From contig NZ_JADEVO010000045.1 in NCBI RefSeq assembly GCF_017114825.1, forward strand, positions 1-43,485: DNA of 43,485 bases. Direction: 5' to 3'. This document shows positions 24,012 through 31,859 of this stretch, one piece after another. This DNA comes from Pseudomonas gregormendelii. GTDB taxonomy: Bacteria > Pseudomonadota > Gammaproteobacteria > Pseudomonadales > Pseudomonadaceae. Position 1 is the first letter of the stretch. The number at the start of each line of letters is the position of its first letter. The translations under genes and the position numbers were made by a program. The notes below the pieces were generated by a model. The model saw only the letters and a program-made list of their open reading frames with translations. It ran no database searches and had not been told where the DNA came from.

Positions 24012-25382
24012 TTAGAACGACTGGTTGGAAATCGCCAGCGAGTTGCTTTGTTGGTTGCCCACACCCGCAGCCACGTTGACGCCCAGGTTGCCGCTGCCAC
24101 CGTTGACCGAACCACTGAGGGTTGCGGTGTTGGTTACAGGGTTGGCCCAGCCAGTTGGAGTCAGCACTTGATAGGAGTAGGTAGTACTCAAGTCAAATGC
24201 ACTGCTTTCAGCATAGCCTTTGGATTTGTCATACGCAGATTCGGACGATTTGCTGCCCGATTTTTCGTATGCAGAGGCCTGGGCTTTTTCGTAGGCCTTG
24301 TCATACGATTTTTCGAACGAAGAGTCGTGCGATTTGGTGTACGACTTGTCTACGCTGACGTCCAGCGATGCGTCGAGCGAAGCGTTAAGCGATGAACTGT
24401 TAGACTCGCTGCCACTTTGCTCATGACGACCATAGTCACGGGTATATTCCCTGGCCGTTTCAGCAGCGGCGTCCAGAGTGGCGCTTAGTGTGGCAGTCAG
24501 AGAAGCATTCGAAGAACCGCTCGAATCGCTGCTGTGAGAGCCACTGGCATTCCAGCTGCTTGAGCCGCTGGCTGCAGAAGCCTGGGCGCCGGCCAGTTCA
24601 AAGCTCGAAGAAGCGCTCTGACTGCCACTGGCAACGGACGCATAGCCTTGAGAAGCACTGCCGCTGGCCGAATTGGTGACGGTGATGGTATCCAGGCGAT
24701 AAGTCCGATCAGCGTTGTTATTCACTGTCAGGCCAGGACCATTTTGATTGGCCGAAGCAGTCGCGGTTGCGTTGCCCAGTGGAGCGTTGGCATTAGCAAT
24801 GGCCATGGTGTTTTTCTGCTGGTTAAGGTCGCCACCGGCAATGTTGATACCCATGTTGCCGCTGCCGCCATTACCCGAGCCGGTCATCACCGCCGAAGAG
24901 GTGCTGCCGAAGTTGTTGACCGTGTTGTTGTTGCTGAACTGGTTGACGGTGGAGGTTGCGGAAGCAGTGCCGAACACGAAGCTGTTATCGAGACTGGAGT
25001 CCGATGCAGCGTTGGCGATAGCGGCCGCGTTGTCTTGCTGGTTGCCATTACCTGCAGCCACGTTGACGCCGACGTTGCCGCTGGTGCCGGTTGCGGAGCT
25101 GGTCATTTCAGCTTCGTTGACGGTCCCTTCATTGCGGATGCTGTTGCCGGTGCTGCGTTGGTTGTCGATGGCATTGGCAGTAGCAAAGACAGGGATCATG
25201 GTTGGAGGAGGAGTTCTTGGGCCTCCGTTGCCGTTACCATTGTTGCCATTATGGCCATTGTTATGACCATTGTTATGGCCATTGTCGTGGCCGTTGTTAT
25301 CGTATTGCCCAGCTTGTACAGCAACAGCCATGACCGCAGCAATTGCGAAAACCAGAGGCTTTATTGCCATCGAAGGTTTCAT
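24012..25382 (-). CDS. fapC: FapC, major subunit of functional amyloid
   Basis: This 456-residue secreted protein has a signal peptide (cut near VQAG, residue 25), then a His/Asn/Gly-rich stretch (residues 28-54, GHDNGHNNGHNNGHNG), and three amyloid repeats: R1 about 102-125 (GVNVAAGNGNQQ), R2 about 175-198 (GINIAGGDLNQQ) and R3 about 430-452 (GVNVAAGVGNQQ). The R2-R3 linker of about 230 residues is Ser/Ala-rich with Lys/Tyr/Asp/Glu motifs (KSYDKAYEKAQASAYEKS), much longer than in short FapC proteins such as that of strain UK4. There is no cysteine. Such proteins are often misannotated as adhesins or heme-utilisation proteins; repeats and gene order identify FapC. Confidence 0.88.
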   Translation of the reverse strand: MKPSMAIKPLVFAIAAVMAVAVQAGQYDNNGHDNGHNNGHNNGHNGNNGNGNGGPRTPPPTMIPVFATANAIDNQRSTGNSIRNEGTVNEAEMTSSATGTSGNVGVNVAAGNGNQQDNAAAIANAASDSSLDNSFVFGTASATSTVNQFSNNNTVNNFGSTSSAVMTGSGNGGSGNMGINIAGGDLNQQKNTMAIANANAPLGNATATASANQNGPGLTVNNNADRTYRLDTITVTNSASGSASQGYASVASGSQSASSSFELAGAQASAASGSSSWNASGSHSSDSSGSSNASLTATLSATLDAAAETAREYTRDYGRHEQSGSESNSSSLNASLDASLDVSVDKSYTKSHDSSFEKSYDKAYEKAQASAYEKSGSKSSESAYDKSKGYAESSAFDLSTTYSYQVLTPTGWANPVTNTATLSGSVNGGSGNLGVNVAAGVGNQQSNSLAISNQSF

Positions 25383-25433
25383 GGTGATTCTCCGTACTTA
25401 TTTTAGGTTAAGTGTTGTTATTACCTGTTTGGG

Positions 25434-26006
25434 TCAATCCGCGACCCGTATGCTCAGGGTGTTTCCCATTCGATTTCCCACCCCGGCACTCTGATTCAAC
25501 TGAATTACTCCGCGGCTACCGGTGAAGGCCTGGTCACTGGTAGTGACCTGGCGATAGCCTGGTGCAGAGTCAGTTGGATCGGAGTTGTTGAGCAGCGCCA
25601 CGTTCTGTTGCATGAGGACGCTGTCGTCGATACTTTGCGGCTGGTCACTGACGCTGATGCGCAGTGCGTTCGCCTGTTGGTTGCTGGCACCGGAGCTCTG
25701 GTTGACACCCACTGCGCCGTTACCGCGACTGAATGAGTTGCCCTGGATGCTGGAACTGGCATCCATTGCCGGGTCGCCACTGCTACCCAGCCGTTGGCGA
25801 ATTTGCGTGGTCGCAGTGGCTCCATGGCCAATGGCGATGGCCCGGGCGTTGACCTGTTGCTGTTGATCACCGGCCGCCTGGTTGACCGTGAGGTTGCCCT
25901 GGTACTGCATGCCCGAATTATCGATCTCAGCGTTGTTGGTCACTGGAGATTGGGCAAAGGTCGATGCACTGCAAAACATGGCGATGACCAGCAGTGTGCG
26001 ATTCAT
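25434..26006 (-). CDS. fapB: FapB, amyloid nucleator subunit
   Basis: This 190-residue secreted protein has a signal peptide (to FAQ, residue 19) and three repeats with the N-Q-x-x-G-x-x-N/Q-Q-Q pattern shared with FapC: LTVNQAAGDQQQQVNARAIA, GVNQSSGASNQQANALRIS and QLNQSAGVGNRMGNTLSIR. FapB is thought to nucleate FapC fibrils. It is the smaller amyloid protein, directly upstream of fapC (51 bases) and one base after the fapA stop, so translation of A and B is likely coupled. Confidence 0.9.
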   Translation of the reverse strand: MNRTLLVIAMFCSASTFAQSPVTNNAEIDNSGMQYQGNLTVNQAAGDQQQQVNARAIAIGHGATATTQIRQRLGSSGDPAMDASSSIQGNSFSRGNGAVGVNQSSGASNQQANALRISVSDQPQSIDDSVLMQQNVALLNNSDPTDSAPGYRQVTTSDQAFTGSRGVIQLNQSAGVGNRMGNTLSIRVAD

Positions 26007-26007
26007 C

Positions 26008-26445
26008 CTAACGGCCTCCCGTTATGATGTTCAGAGTGCCCAGGCCTTTGGTCATACTCGAATTGACCATGTTGGCAATGCCACCGCCCGAATTGCCCGA
26101 ACGCCCGGCGGGCTGGTTCGACAGTTGGGTCTGGTTGGACGTGTTGGCACCCAGGTTGTTGGTGTTCTGGGTCACCATGCGCGAGATGCTTGCACCACTG
26201 GCAACGTTGGCGAAATCGCCGTCGCTCAACTCATTCGTCTGTTTGAGAATTTGTTGCGAGGGATTGGCGTTGACTGTGGTGGGATTCGGATCGGGGATCA
26301 GCGGAGGAACGACCGCGTTGCGTGTTTGCACATCACGTTTGATCGTAATGATGCCATTGTCGGCATGTGCAGGCAGGGAGGCGCTGATTGCGAGTGCGCA
26401 TCCGATCACCAACAGGCCATAGATGCGTTTATCAAATTTCCCCAC
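26008..26445 (-). CDS. fapA: FapA, periplasmic chaperone-like protein of Fap system
   Basis: This 145-residue protein has a signal peptide (to about PAHAD, residue 29) and a disordered Asn/Ser/Gln-rich body ending GTLNIITGGR, the FapA C-terminus. FapA is periplasmic and affects the FapB/FapC ratio in fibrils. The start is a GTG at 26445 with AAGGAA 9 bases upstream; no in-frame ATG fits the signal peptide. It is the first gene of the operon, preceded by a -24/-12 promoter at 26502-26517. Confidence 0.9.
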   Translation of the reverse strand: MGKFDKRIYGLLVIGCALAISASLPAHADNGIITIKRDVQTRNAVVPPLIPDPNPTTVNANPSQQILKQTNELSDGDFANVASGASISRMVTQNTNNLGANTSNQTQLSNQPAGRSGNSGGGIANMVNSSMTKGLGTLNIITGGR

Positions 26446-26501
26446 GGCGGCAATTCCTTCTGTTAGTGAACGCTGGCCCTTATCAGCGTTGCGAGGGAGA
26501 G

Positions 26502-26517
26502 AGCAGAAGGCGTGCCG
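26502..26517 (-). promoter_or_regulatory. sigma-54 (-24/-12) promoter of fapABCDEF
   Basis: On the minus strand CGGCACG-CCTT-CTGCT matches the consensus TGGCACG-N4-TTGCW with the invariant GG and GC exactly 10 bases apart. Transcription should start near 26491, giving a leader of about 46 bases before the fapA GTG and its AAGGAA site. A sigma-54 activator gene sits at the other end of the operon. The -24 T is replaced by C and the first -12 T by C, so strength may be moderate. Confidence 0.72.
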
Positions 26518-26586
26518 CTTTTAGATTTTCTTTAAAAAACAGCTAGTTGGATGAAAATTCAGAACTGAATAGTCGAAGGGTGTAAC

Positions 26587-26672
26587 GTCACTGAGACAAA
26601 GTTGGGGGATATTCCCCGCCATTCAGGCAGCAGTGCTCGCTACCGGCGGTATTGGCAGGTTGTTTCAGTGAC
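26587..26672. promoter_or_regulatory. candidate enhancer (UAS) inverted repeat upstream of fapA
   Basis: GTCACTGAGACAA (26587-26599) and TTGTTTCAGTGAC (26660-26672) are inverted copies with 12 of 13 positions matching, 60 bases apart. They lie about 95-180 bases upstream of the predicted sigma-54 transcription start, the usual place for enhancer sites of AAA+ activators. A second small dyad (GGGG...CCCC, 26604-26617) lies between them. Binding by the VpsR-like protein is inferred. Confidence 0.5.
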
Positions 26673-26737
26673 TTAACAGTTTTGCCTGCAGAACGCTGAG
26701 CCGCTTTAGCTCATGGGTTTACGCAGCACAATGTGTT

Positions 26738-27280
26738 TCAGGAATGGACACTTTCAGCAGAGAAGAGCAAGCGGGCCACGGCCTCGAACGCTGCATCCCT
26801 GCGCTGCTGCCAGTCTCCTTGCAGGATCTGGAAAGGCTGGTGGTGCAGCTCCAGCCACTGATGGGTGGCCTGGAAGAATGCCTGGCGTTGCGCCAGTTGC
26901 GGTTGGCAACGCTGCCCGTCATCGTGCCAGGCCACGACTTCGGGGCTGAGCAGCACATGCAGGTCATAGTGGCGTGCCAGCAAGGCCTGCTCGATCCAGG
27001 CCGGACACGCGCCGAACAATGTATTGCTCCACAGGATGTTGCTCAAGAGGTGGGTGTCGAGAATCAACAGTGACGGTTGCTTCGCTCGAGCCTCGTCCTC
27101 CCAGGCCAGTTGGCCGTGGGCTATGGTCTCGATGTCTTGGTAGCAGGTGTCGCGGGCTTCACTGTCGATAAAATGCCGAACGTACTCGCCGACCAGCAGC
27201 CCACCAAAATGCGCCTGGATCTCGTGGGAAAGCCAGCTTTTGCCGCTGGATTCGGGACCTGTGAGCACCAGCACCTTCAT
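26738..27280 (-). CDS. NadR-type nicotinamide riboside kinase-like ATPase
   Basis: This P-loop kinase of about 180 residues starts MKVLVLTGPESSGKS (Walker A, residues 8-15). It matches the C-terminal ribosylnicotinamide kinase domain of NadR (AAA_28), including VGEYVRHF and LLILDTHLLSN. It lacks the N-terminal NadR domains. The reaction expected is ATP-dependent phosphorylation of nicotinamide riboside to NMN. The ATG at 27280 overlaps the pnuC stop (ATGA); a longer frame to 27307 lies inside pnuC. Coupling with the transporter fixes the pathway. Confidence 0.85.
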   Translation of the reverse strand: MKVLVLTGPESSGKSWLSHEIQAHFGGLLVGEYVRHFIDSEARDTCYQDIETIAHGQLAWEDEARAKQPSLLILDTHLLSNILWSNTLFGACPAWIEQALLARHYDLHVLLSPEVVAWHDDGQRCQPQLAQRQAFFQATHQWLELHHQPFQILQGDWQQRRDAAFEAVARLLFSAESVHS

Positions 27281-27840
27281 GTTCGCAAGGCCAGGTCTGT
27301 GCGCCATTCACGCCAGCCCTGGATCGCGATCAGGGTAAACAGCGCGTAAAGTCCGGCCGTCAGGTACATGCCTTTATAGACGAACAGCCCGACGAAAATC
27401 ACGTCCAGAAAGATCCACAGCGGCCAGCATTGCACGCGTTTCTGTGCCATCCACACCTGGGCCACCAGGCTGAAACCGGTGAGCGCGGCATCCAGCCAGG
27501 GTTGCGCGGCGTCGGTCCAGTGCGCCATGGCCGCGCCGAGAGCGAGGCTGCCAATGGCGCCCAGGGACAGACTCAAGGCAATCGGCGCCACCGCCAGCCG
27601 GCTGACCTGCCGCCCCAGCCGTTCATCACCTCCACGCGTCCATTGCCACCAGCCGTACAATTGCAACGCCGCGTAGATCACCTGAAGCAGCATGTCCGAG
27701 TAGAGCTTCACCTCGAAAAATACCCAGCTATAAAGCAATACCATGACCAGGCCAATCGGCCAGCACCAGGGATTCTGTTTGACCGTCAACCAGACGGCAA
27801 TCACACCGAGGGCGGCGGCAAACAGTTCTAACCCGGACAT
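27277..27840 (-). CDS. pnuC: PnuC-type nicotinamide riboside transporter
   Basis: This 187-residue inner-membrane protein has about seven TM segments and the PnuC landmarks QNPWCWPIGLVMVLLYSWVF, LYGWWQW and WPLWIFLDVIFVGLFVYKG. PnuC transports nicotinamide riboside by facilitated diffusion, and phosphorylation inside traps it. The kinase gene immediately downstream overlaps by four bases. A likely promoter has -10 TACAAT at 27877-27872 and -35 TTTACA at 27898-27893 (spacing 15). I see no NAD or thiamine riboswitch in the short leader of about 25 bases. Confidence 0.92.
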   Translation of the reverse strand: MSGLELFAAALGVIAVWLTVKQNPWCWPIGLVMVLLYSWVFFEVKLYSDMLLQVIYAALQLYGWWQWTRGGDERLGRQVSRLAVAPIALSLSLGAIGSLALGAAMAHWTDAAQPWLDAALTGFSLVAQVWMAQKRVQCWPLWIFLDVIFVGLFVYKGMYLTAGLYALFTLIAIQGWREWRTDLALRT

Positions 27841-27904
27841 GGAGGTTCCTTGAGAGTGGGGAGGGGAGCGGATTGTACCGGATGGGTGCGGATGTAAAAA
27901 CTTC

Positions 27905-27936
27905 GGCTCGACACTGACGTAGAAGATTGTCGAGCC
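27905..27936 (-). terminator. intrinsic terminator after the chemoreceptor gene
   Basis: GGCTCGACA-N14-TGTCGAGCC is a perfect 9-bp stem, followed on the minus strand by GAAGTTTTTA. It lies downstream of the chemoreceptor gene and just before the pnuC promoter, so it should insulate pnuC from read-through. Confidence 0.7.
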
Positions 27937-27947
27937 AGCAAGACTCC

Positions 27948-28047
27948 TGTAGGAGCAAGCTTGCTCGCGATGGTCCTTAGAGCATCGCGTTTAATCAGAA
28001 AGCACGCGTTAACGTTAACGTCCATCGCGAGCAAGCTCGCTCCTACA
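27948..28047. repeat. REP pair (BIME-like)
   Basis: TGTAGGAGCAAGCTTGCTCG at the left and CGAGCAAGCTCGCTCCTACA at the right are inverted REP units about 48 bases apart, including the extended GCGATGG/CCATCGC parts. This is the best-preserved REP pair of the window. It sits just past the stop of the chemoreceptor gene. Confidence 0.9.
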
Positions 28048-28051
28048 AACG

Positions 28052-29686
28052 TTAAACGCGAAACTGCTTGAGCAACCCGTTCAACTGCTCACTCAGCCCC
28101 TTCAACCGCACACTGGCCACGCTCGATTGCTCGGCCGCCAGCGCCGTACTGTGGGACAGGCCTGCCGCCTGGGTCACGTTCTGGTTAATGTCTTCCACCA
28201 CATGCGCCTGCTGCAGGGTGGCGCTGGCAATGGAGGCGTTGAGGCCGGTGAGGTTGCGCAAAGCCTGGCCTATGGCACTCAAACTCGCGCCGGCCAGCCC
28301 TGCCTGTTCGATGGTCAGTTGCGAAGCGCGGCTGCTGTCGCCGATGACCTTGACCGCCGCTTCCGAATGATTCTGCAAGCGCTCGATCATCGACTGGATC
28401 TCGGCCGTGGATTTCTGCGTGCGCTGAGCCAGCAGCCTGACTTCATCGGCCACTACCGCAAAACCCCGGCCCTGTTCGCCGGCCCTGGCGGCTTCAATGG
28501 CGGCATTGAGGGCCAGCAGATTGGTCTGCTCGGCAATCGAACGGATCACTTCGAGCACCGTGCCGATCTGCGCACTCTCGGCGGCCAGTGTGCGGATCAC
28601 TTGCACCGCCTGTTCGATGGTGCCGGACAATTTGCCGATCTGCTGCAAACTGCCATCGATATTGACTTGGCCCTGCTGCGCCTGCGACTCGGCATCGCGC
28701 ATTTCACTGGCGGCATGCTCGGCATTCCTGGCCACGTCCTGCACCCCGTACGTGACCTCGTTGATCGCTGTCGCCACCAGTTCCATTTGTTGGGACTGCT
28801 GCTGGCTGCGTTGTTGAGCTTGGGCTGCGTCATTGCCCAAGGCGCTGGACGATTCACCGAGGTCGCTGGCCGAGACCTGCAATTGGCCGATCACCATGCG
28901 CAATTTGGCTGTGAACGCGTTGAAATGTTGGGCCAGTTGCGTCACTTCATCGCGGCCATGGGTATCGAGGCTGCGTGTCAGGTCGCTCTCGCCGCTGGCG
29001 ATATTGGCCATGGCGTTCACTGTTTCCTGCAGGGGACGCACAATGCTGCGGGCAATGAGGATCACGAGCAAGGCCATGATCGCTGCAATCACCAGGCCCA
29101 CCAATGAGGCTTTCCACACCTGGCCGTAGAACTCGTCTTGCATGTCATCTATGTAGACGCCCGAGCCGATTACCCAGCCCCACGGCTCGAACAGCTTGAC
29201 GTAGGAGGTTTTCTCGACCGGCGCGCTGGCACCAGGCTTTGGCCAGCGATAGTTGACCATGCCGGCGCCCTTGCTCTTGGCCACCGCGACCATCTCGTTG
29301 AACAGGGCAAAGCCGTCCGGATCGCGGATCGCCGACAGGTTCTGGCCATCGAGTTTCGGATTGGCCGGGTGCATGACCATGACCGGTACCAGGTCGTTGA
29401 TCCAGAAGTAATCGTCCTGGTCGTACCGCAGGCCACGAACCGCGGTCAGCGCCTGCTTCTGCGCCGCTTCGCGGGTCAGCACGCCGGTAGTCTCCAGGCC
29501 ATGGTAATAGTTGAGGACACCGCTGGCGGTCTGCACCACGTGCCGGGTCTTCTGCGCCTTGGCGTGGTACAGGTCTGTGTGGATCTGCTTGAGCATCAAT
29601 CCGCCCAGCGTCATCAGCATCATGACGGCCACAATCAGGATGAGCCACAGGCGGCGACTGATCGACATGGTGCGCAAGCTGTTCAT
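28052..29686 (-). CDS. methyl-accepting chemotaxis protein with sCache sensor
   Basis: This chemoreceptor of about 544 residues has TM1 at 15-35, a periplasmic single Cache_2-type sensor (DQDDYFWINDLVPVMVMHPANP, GMVNYRWPKPG), TM2 near residue 190-212, HAMP (ARSIVRPLQETVNAMANIASG), and the cytoplasmic signalling tip (LLALNAAIEAARAGEQGRGF). sCache_2 sensors of this type commonly bind small carboxylates, but no ligand can be read here. The ATG at 29686 (MNSLRTMSISRR) has GGAG 10 bases upstream; the frame is open to 29890 but the extra part looks non-coding. No CheB/CheR pentapeptide is seen at the C-terminus (LLKQFRV). Confidence 0.9.
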   Translation of the reverse strand: MNSLRTMSISRRLWLILIVAVMMLMTLGGLMLKQIHTDLYHAKAQKTRHVVQTASGVLNYYHGLETTGVLTREAAQKQALTAVRGLRYDQDDYFWINDLVPVMVMHPANPKLDGQNLSAIRDPDGFALFNEMVAVAKSKGAGMVNYRWPKPGASAPVEKTSYVKLFEPWGWVIGSGVYIDDMQDEFYGQVWKASLVGLVIAAIMALLVILIARSIVRPLQETVNAMANIASGESDLTRSLDTHGRDEVTQLAQHFNAFTAKLRMVIGQLQVSASDLGESSSALGNDAAQAQQRSQQQSQQMELVATAINEVTYGVQDVARNAEHAASEMRDAESQAQQGQVNIDGSLQQIGKLSGTIEQAVQVIRTLAAESAQIGTVLEVIRSIAEQTNLLALNAAIEAARAGEQGRGFAVVADEVRLLAQRTQKSTAEIQSMIERLQNHSEAAVKVIGDSSRASQLTIEQAGLAGASLSAIGQALRNLTGLNASIASATLQQAHVVEDINQNVTQAAGLSHSTALAAEQSSVASVRLKGLSEQLNGLLKQFRV

Positions 29687-29975
29687 AAGGCGGTTACTCC
29701 GGTTTCTTGTTCTTGTCATATAGGATCGCCAGCATTTCACCCCGGATGGCAGGCACGGGTTTGCAGTCAAGCCCAATACTTGGCAGCGTGAAACGGACTT
29801 GTCTGATAGGATTTCGGCCCCGCGCGCGAAAACCTGAATCCGGCATGAGCTTTCCACGCCAAGCCGTGGTTTAACCAGAGGTTCCAGCACGCGGCGCTAC
29901 AGCCAGACTGACCGCAGTAAATGCATTGAAAATATTAACGGGGCATGCCGGCGCGCATCGCTTCTTGGGGGATTG

Positions 29976-30806
29976 ATGGATCTTTGGACCGCCTTTCAGG
30001 CATTGATACTAGGCGTTGTAGAAGGGCTGACGGAGTTTCTGCCCATTTCCAGTACCGGACACCAGATTATCGTCGCGGACCTGCTCCACTTCGGTGGTGA
30101 GCGGGCCATGGCGTTCAATATCATCATCCAGCTCGGAGCGATCCTGGCGGTGGTGTGGGAATTTCGCCGCAAGATTCTCGACGTGGTCATCGGCTTGCCG
30201 ACCCAGCCCAGCGCTCGACGCTTTACCGTCAACCTGTTGATCGCGTTCATGCCGGCGGTGGTATTGGGGGTGATTTTCGCCGACCTGATCCATCATTACC
30301 TGTTCAACGCAGTCACCGTGGCGTCCGCCTTGGTCATCGGCGGCATCATCATGTTGTGGGCCGAGCGCCGCGAGCATGAAGTGCATGCCGAGACCGTGGA
30401 CGAAATCACCTGGAAAGATGCCTTGAAAGTCGGCTTTGCCCAGTGCCTGGCGATGATTCCTGGCACTTCGCGCTCGGGCTCGACCATCATCGGTGGCCTG
30501 CTGTTCGGCCTGTCACGCAAGACGGCTACCGAATTTTCGTTCTTCCTGGCCATGCCGACCATGGTCGGTGCCGCAGTGTATTCGGGCTATAAATACCGTG
30601 ATCTGTTCGTCCCGGCGGATTTCCCGGTGTTTGCCGTCGGCTTCGTCACGGCGTTTATCTTCGCGATGATTGCGGTACGCGGGTTGCTCAAGTTCATCGC
30701 CAACCACAGCTATGCCGTGTTTGCCTGGTACCGCATCGCCTTCGGCCTGCTGATCCTGGCGACCTGGCAGTTCGGCTGGGTCGACTGGACCGCGGCCAAG
30801 CCATGA
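29976..30806 (+). CDS. uppP: undecaprenyl-diphosphatase (BacA type)
   Basis: This integral membrane enzyme of 276 residues recycles the undecaprenyl carrier for peptidoglycan and other surface polymers. The two catalytic regions are visible: GVVEGLTEFLPISSTGH near the N-terminus and AMIPGTSRSGSTIIGGLL near residue 155-170. Start at the ATG at 29976; a TTG directly before it is less likely. Loss or excess affects bacitracin sensitivity in known species. It overlaps the DUF1294 gene by four bases. Confidence 0.94.
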   Translation: MDLWTAFQALILGVVEGLTEFLPISSTGHQIIVADLLHFGGERAMAFNIIIQLGAILAVVWEFRRKILDVVIGLPTQPSARRFTVNLLIAFMPAVVLGVIFADLIHHYLFNAVTVASALVIGGIIMLWAERREHEVHAETVDEITWKDALKVGFAQCLAMIPGTSRSGSTIIGGLLFGLSRKTATEFSFFLAMPTMVGAAVYSGYKYRDLFVPADFPVFAVGFVTAFIFAMIAVRGLLKFIANHSYAVFAWYRIAFGLLILATWQFGWVDWTAAKP

Positions 30807-31210
30807 TCGACCGCAGCGCGCGCCCCGCAAGGATTCAGAATCCACGACTCAAGTCGCTGGTGTTCGCCTTGGTGTGTGCGCTGCCGTTGGCCGGCTCGAT
30901 GTTGATGTGGTTGCAGGGGATATCGTTGATTCCCCTGTCGGCCTACGGCATCGTCAGCGTGCTGGCGTTCTTCCTTTATTGGAGCGACAAGCGCAAGGCC
31001 CGTACCGAGCGCTGGCGTACCCCGGAGAATGTCCTGCACGCCGTGGAACTGGCCGGTGGCTGGCCTGGCGCTTTGGTGGCGCAGCAAGTGTTCCGGCACA
31101 AGACCCGCAAGGTTTCCTATCAGGTCCTGTTTTGGGCCATCGTGCTGTTGCACCAGGTGTTCTGGATCGACCAACTGTTCCTCGGCGCCCATCTGTTCGC
31201 CCTGTTCTAG
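30803..31210 (+). CDS. DUF1294 membrane protein
   Basis: This 135-residue protein has three hydrophobic helices and the DUF1294 core (YGIVSVLAFFLYWSDKRKARTERWRTPENVLHAVELAGGWPGALVAQ). Many DUF1294 proteins carry an N-terminal cold-shock domain; this one has only a short basic lead. Function unknown. The ATGA overlap with uppP indicates coupled translation and hints at an envelope role. It is convergent with the MmcQ/YjbR gene (overlapping by 4 bases at the stops). Confidence 0.85.
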   Translation: MIDRSARPARIQNPRLKSLVFALVCALPLAGSMLMWLQGISLIPLSAYGIVSVLAFFLYWSDKRKARTERWRTPENVLHAVELAGGWPGALVAQQVFRHKTRKVSYQVLFWAIVLLHQVFWIDQLFLGAHLFALF

Positions 31211-31566
31211 AGCAGCAGTCCCACCTGGGTCCGTTTGGGCAGCTTGCTCGCCACCAACTGGTGGGAACGCTGCAATAAACCCTGCAGCTCATCCGCGCCC
31301 GGAGGGTAGGGCACCTCCAGGATGATCCATTGGGCCCGAGCCAGATAAGGCGCCGGATGGATGCCAGGGCGGTCGCAGTGCCCCAGGAACAGGTCTTTGT
31401 CGACCTTGAACGCCAGGGAGTTACCGCGAAGTCCCTGCAGCGCAAACATCTTGTTTCCCGCGATCGAAAAAACCCGCACGCCACCCCATTTGTAGTCTTC
31501 CCTGGCACCCGGCAATGCCAGGCAAAACTGCGCCACAGCGGCTTCGCTCATTCGTGCAGTGCTCAT
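31207..31566 (-). CDS. MmcQ/YjbR family protein
   Basis: This 119-residue cytosolic protein of the MmcQ/YjbR family is recognised by FCLALPGAREDYKWGGVRVFSIAGNKMFAL and the C-terminal WIILEVPYPPGADELQGLLQRSH. The fold resembles DNA-binding CyaY-like domains, but no activity is established for most members. It overlaps the short frame upstream by four bases (ATGA) and lies at the edge of the lower-GC region. Confidence 0.85.
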   Translation of the reverse strand: MSTARMSEAAVAQFCLALPGAREDYKWGGVRVFSIAGNKMFALQGLRGNSLAFKVDKDLFLGHCDRPGIHPAPYLARAQWIILEVPYPPGADELQGLLQRSHQLVASKLPKRTQVGLLL

Positions 31567-31748
31567 AACAGGCGCTCCCCGCGGGCGGTGAATGACTCAA
31601 CCAGATGATCGATCCAGGTGCGTACCGCCTGCAGCCAGCCCCCAAGTAATGACCAGTCAGGCAGCAACTGCACCAGCGGCAAAACTATAAATGCCGTAAC
31701 TGATTGATCCAAATTAGAAATTTCGATTTTCATGCTGGCAATCGTCAA
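31563..31748 (-). CDS. short ORF at the core/island edge, possibly chimeric
   Basis: A 61-codon frame opens with TTG at 31748 (AAAGGAG lies about 10 bases upstream) or ATG at 31733 and ends in an ATGA overlap with the MmcQ/YjbR gene. The last third is GC-rich and looks like core DNA (WIDHLVESFTARGERLL), while the first half is AT-rich (KIEISNLDQSVTAFIV). I do not recognise the protein. It may be the 3' remnant of a core gene that gained a new start when foreign DNA was inserted near 31,680-31,740. Confidence 0.35.
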   Translation of the reverse strand: MTIASMKIEISNLDQSVTAFIVLPLVQLLPDWSLLGGWLQAVRTWIDHLVESFTARGERLL

Positions 31749-31768
31749 AAGCGTACGCTCCTTTTGAC
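31744..31768. promoter_or_regulatory. GTCAAAAG-N9-CTTTTGAC operator-like dyad
   Basis: Perfect 8-bp arms separated by nine bases lie 92-116 bases upstream of the LysR ATG at 31860 and over the start of the short ORF on the other strand. The dyad contains a T-N11-A-like core as in LysR sites, so autoregulation by the LysR protein is plausible. Confidence 0.5.
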
Positions 31769-31859
31769 AAAGCGCCTATCACGCTAAGAAGGGCAAGAGG
31801 TCAGGGCTGGAGAGCCGCAAGGTACTCAGCAATGGGAACTCCCACCATCACCTGCGATA

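Noticed and set aside
24180..25300. repetitive stretch as a CRISPR array
   Set aside because: Repeats are imperfect, lack regular spacers and lie within the fapC coding frame.
24012..25382. calling FapC an adhesin or heme-utilisation protein
   Set aside because: Gene order fapA to fapF and the three GVNVAAG...NQQ repeats identify the amyloid subunit; no heme motif is visible.
27841..27900. riboswitch before pnuC
   Set aside because: The leader is only about 25 bases from the likely start and no conserved pairing pattern of NAD-, preQ1- or TPP-type elements is visible.
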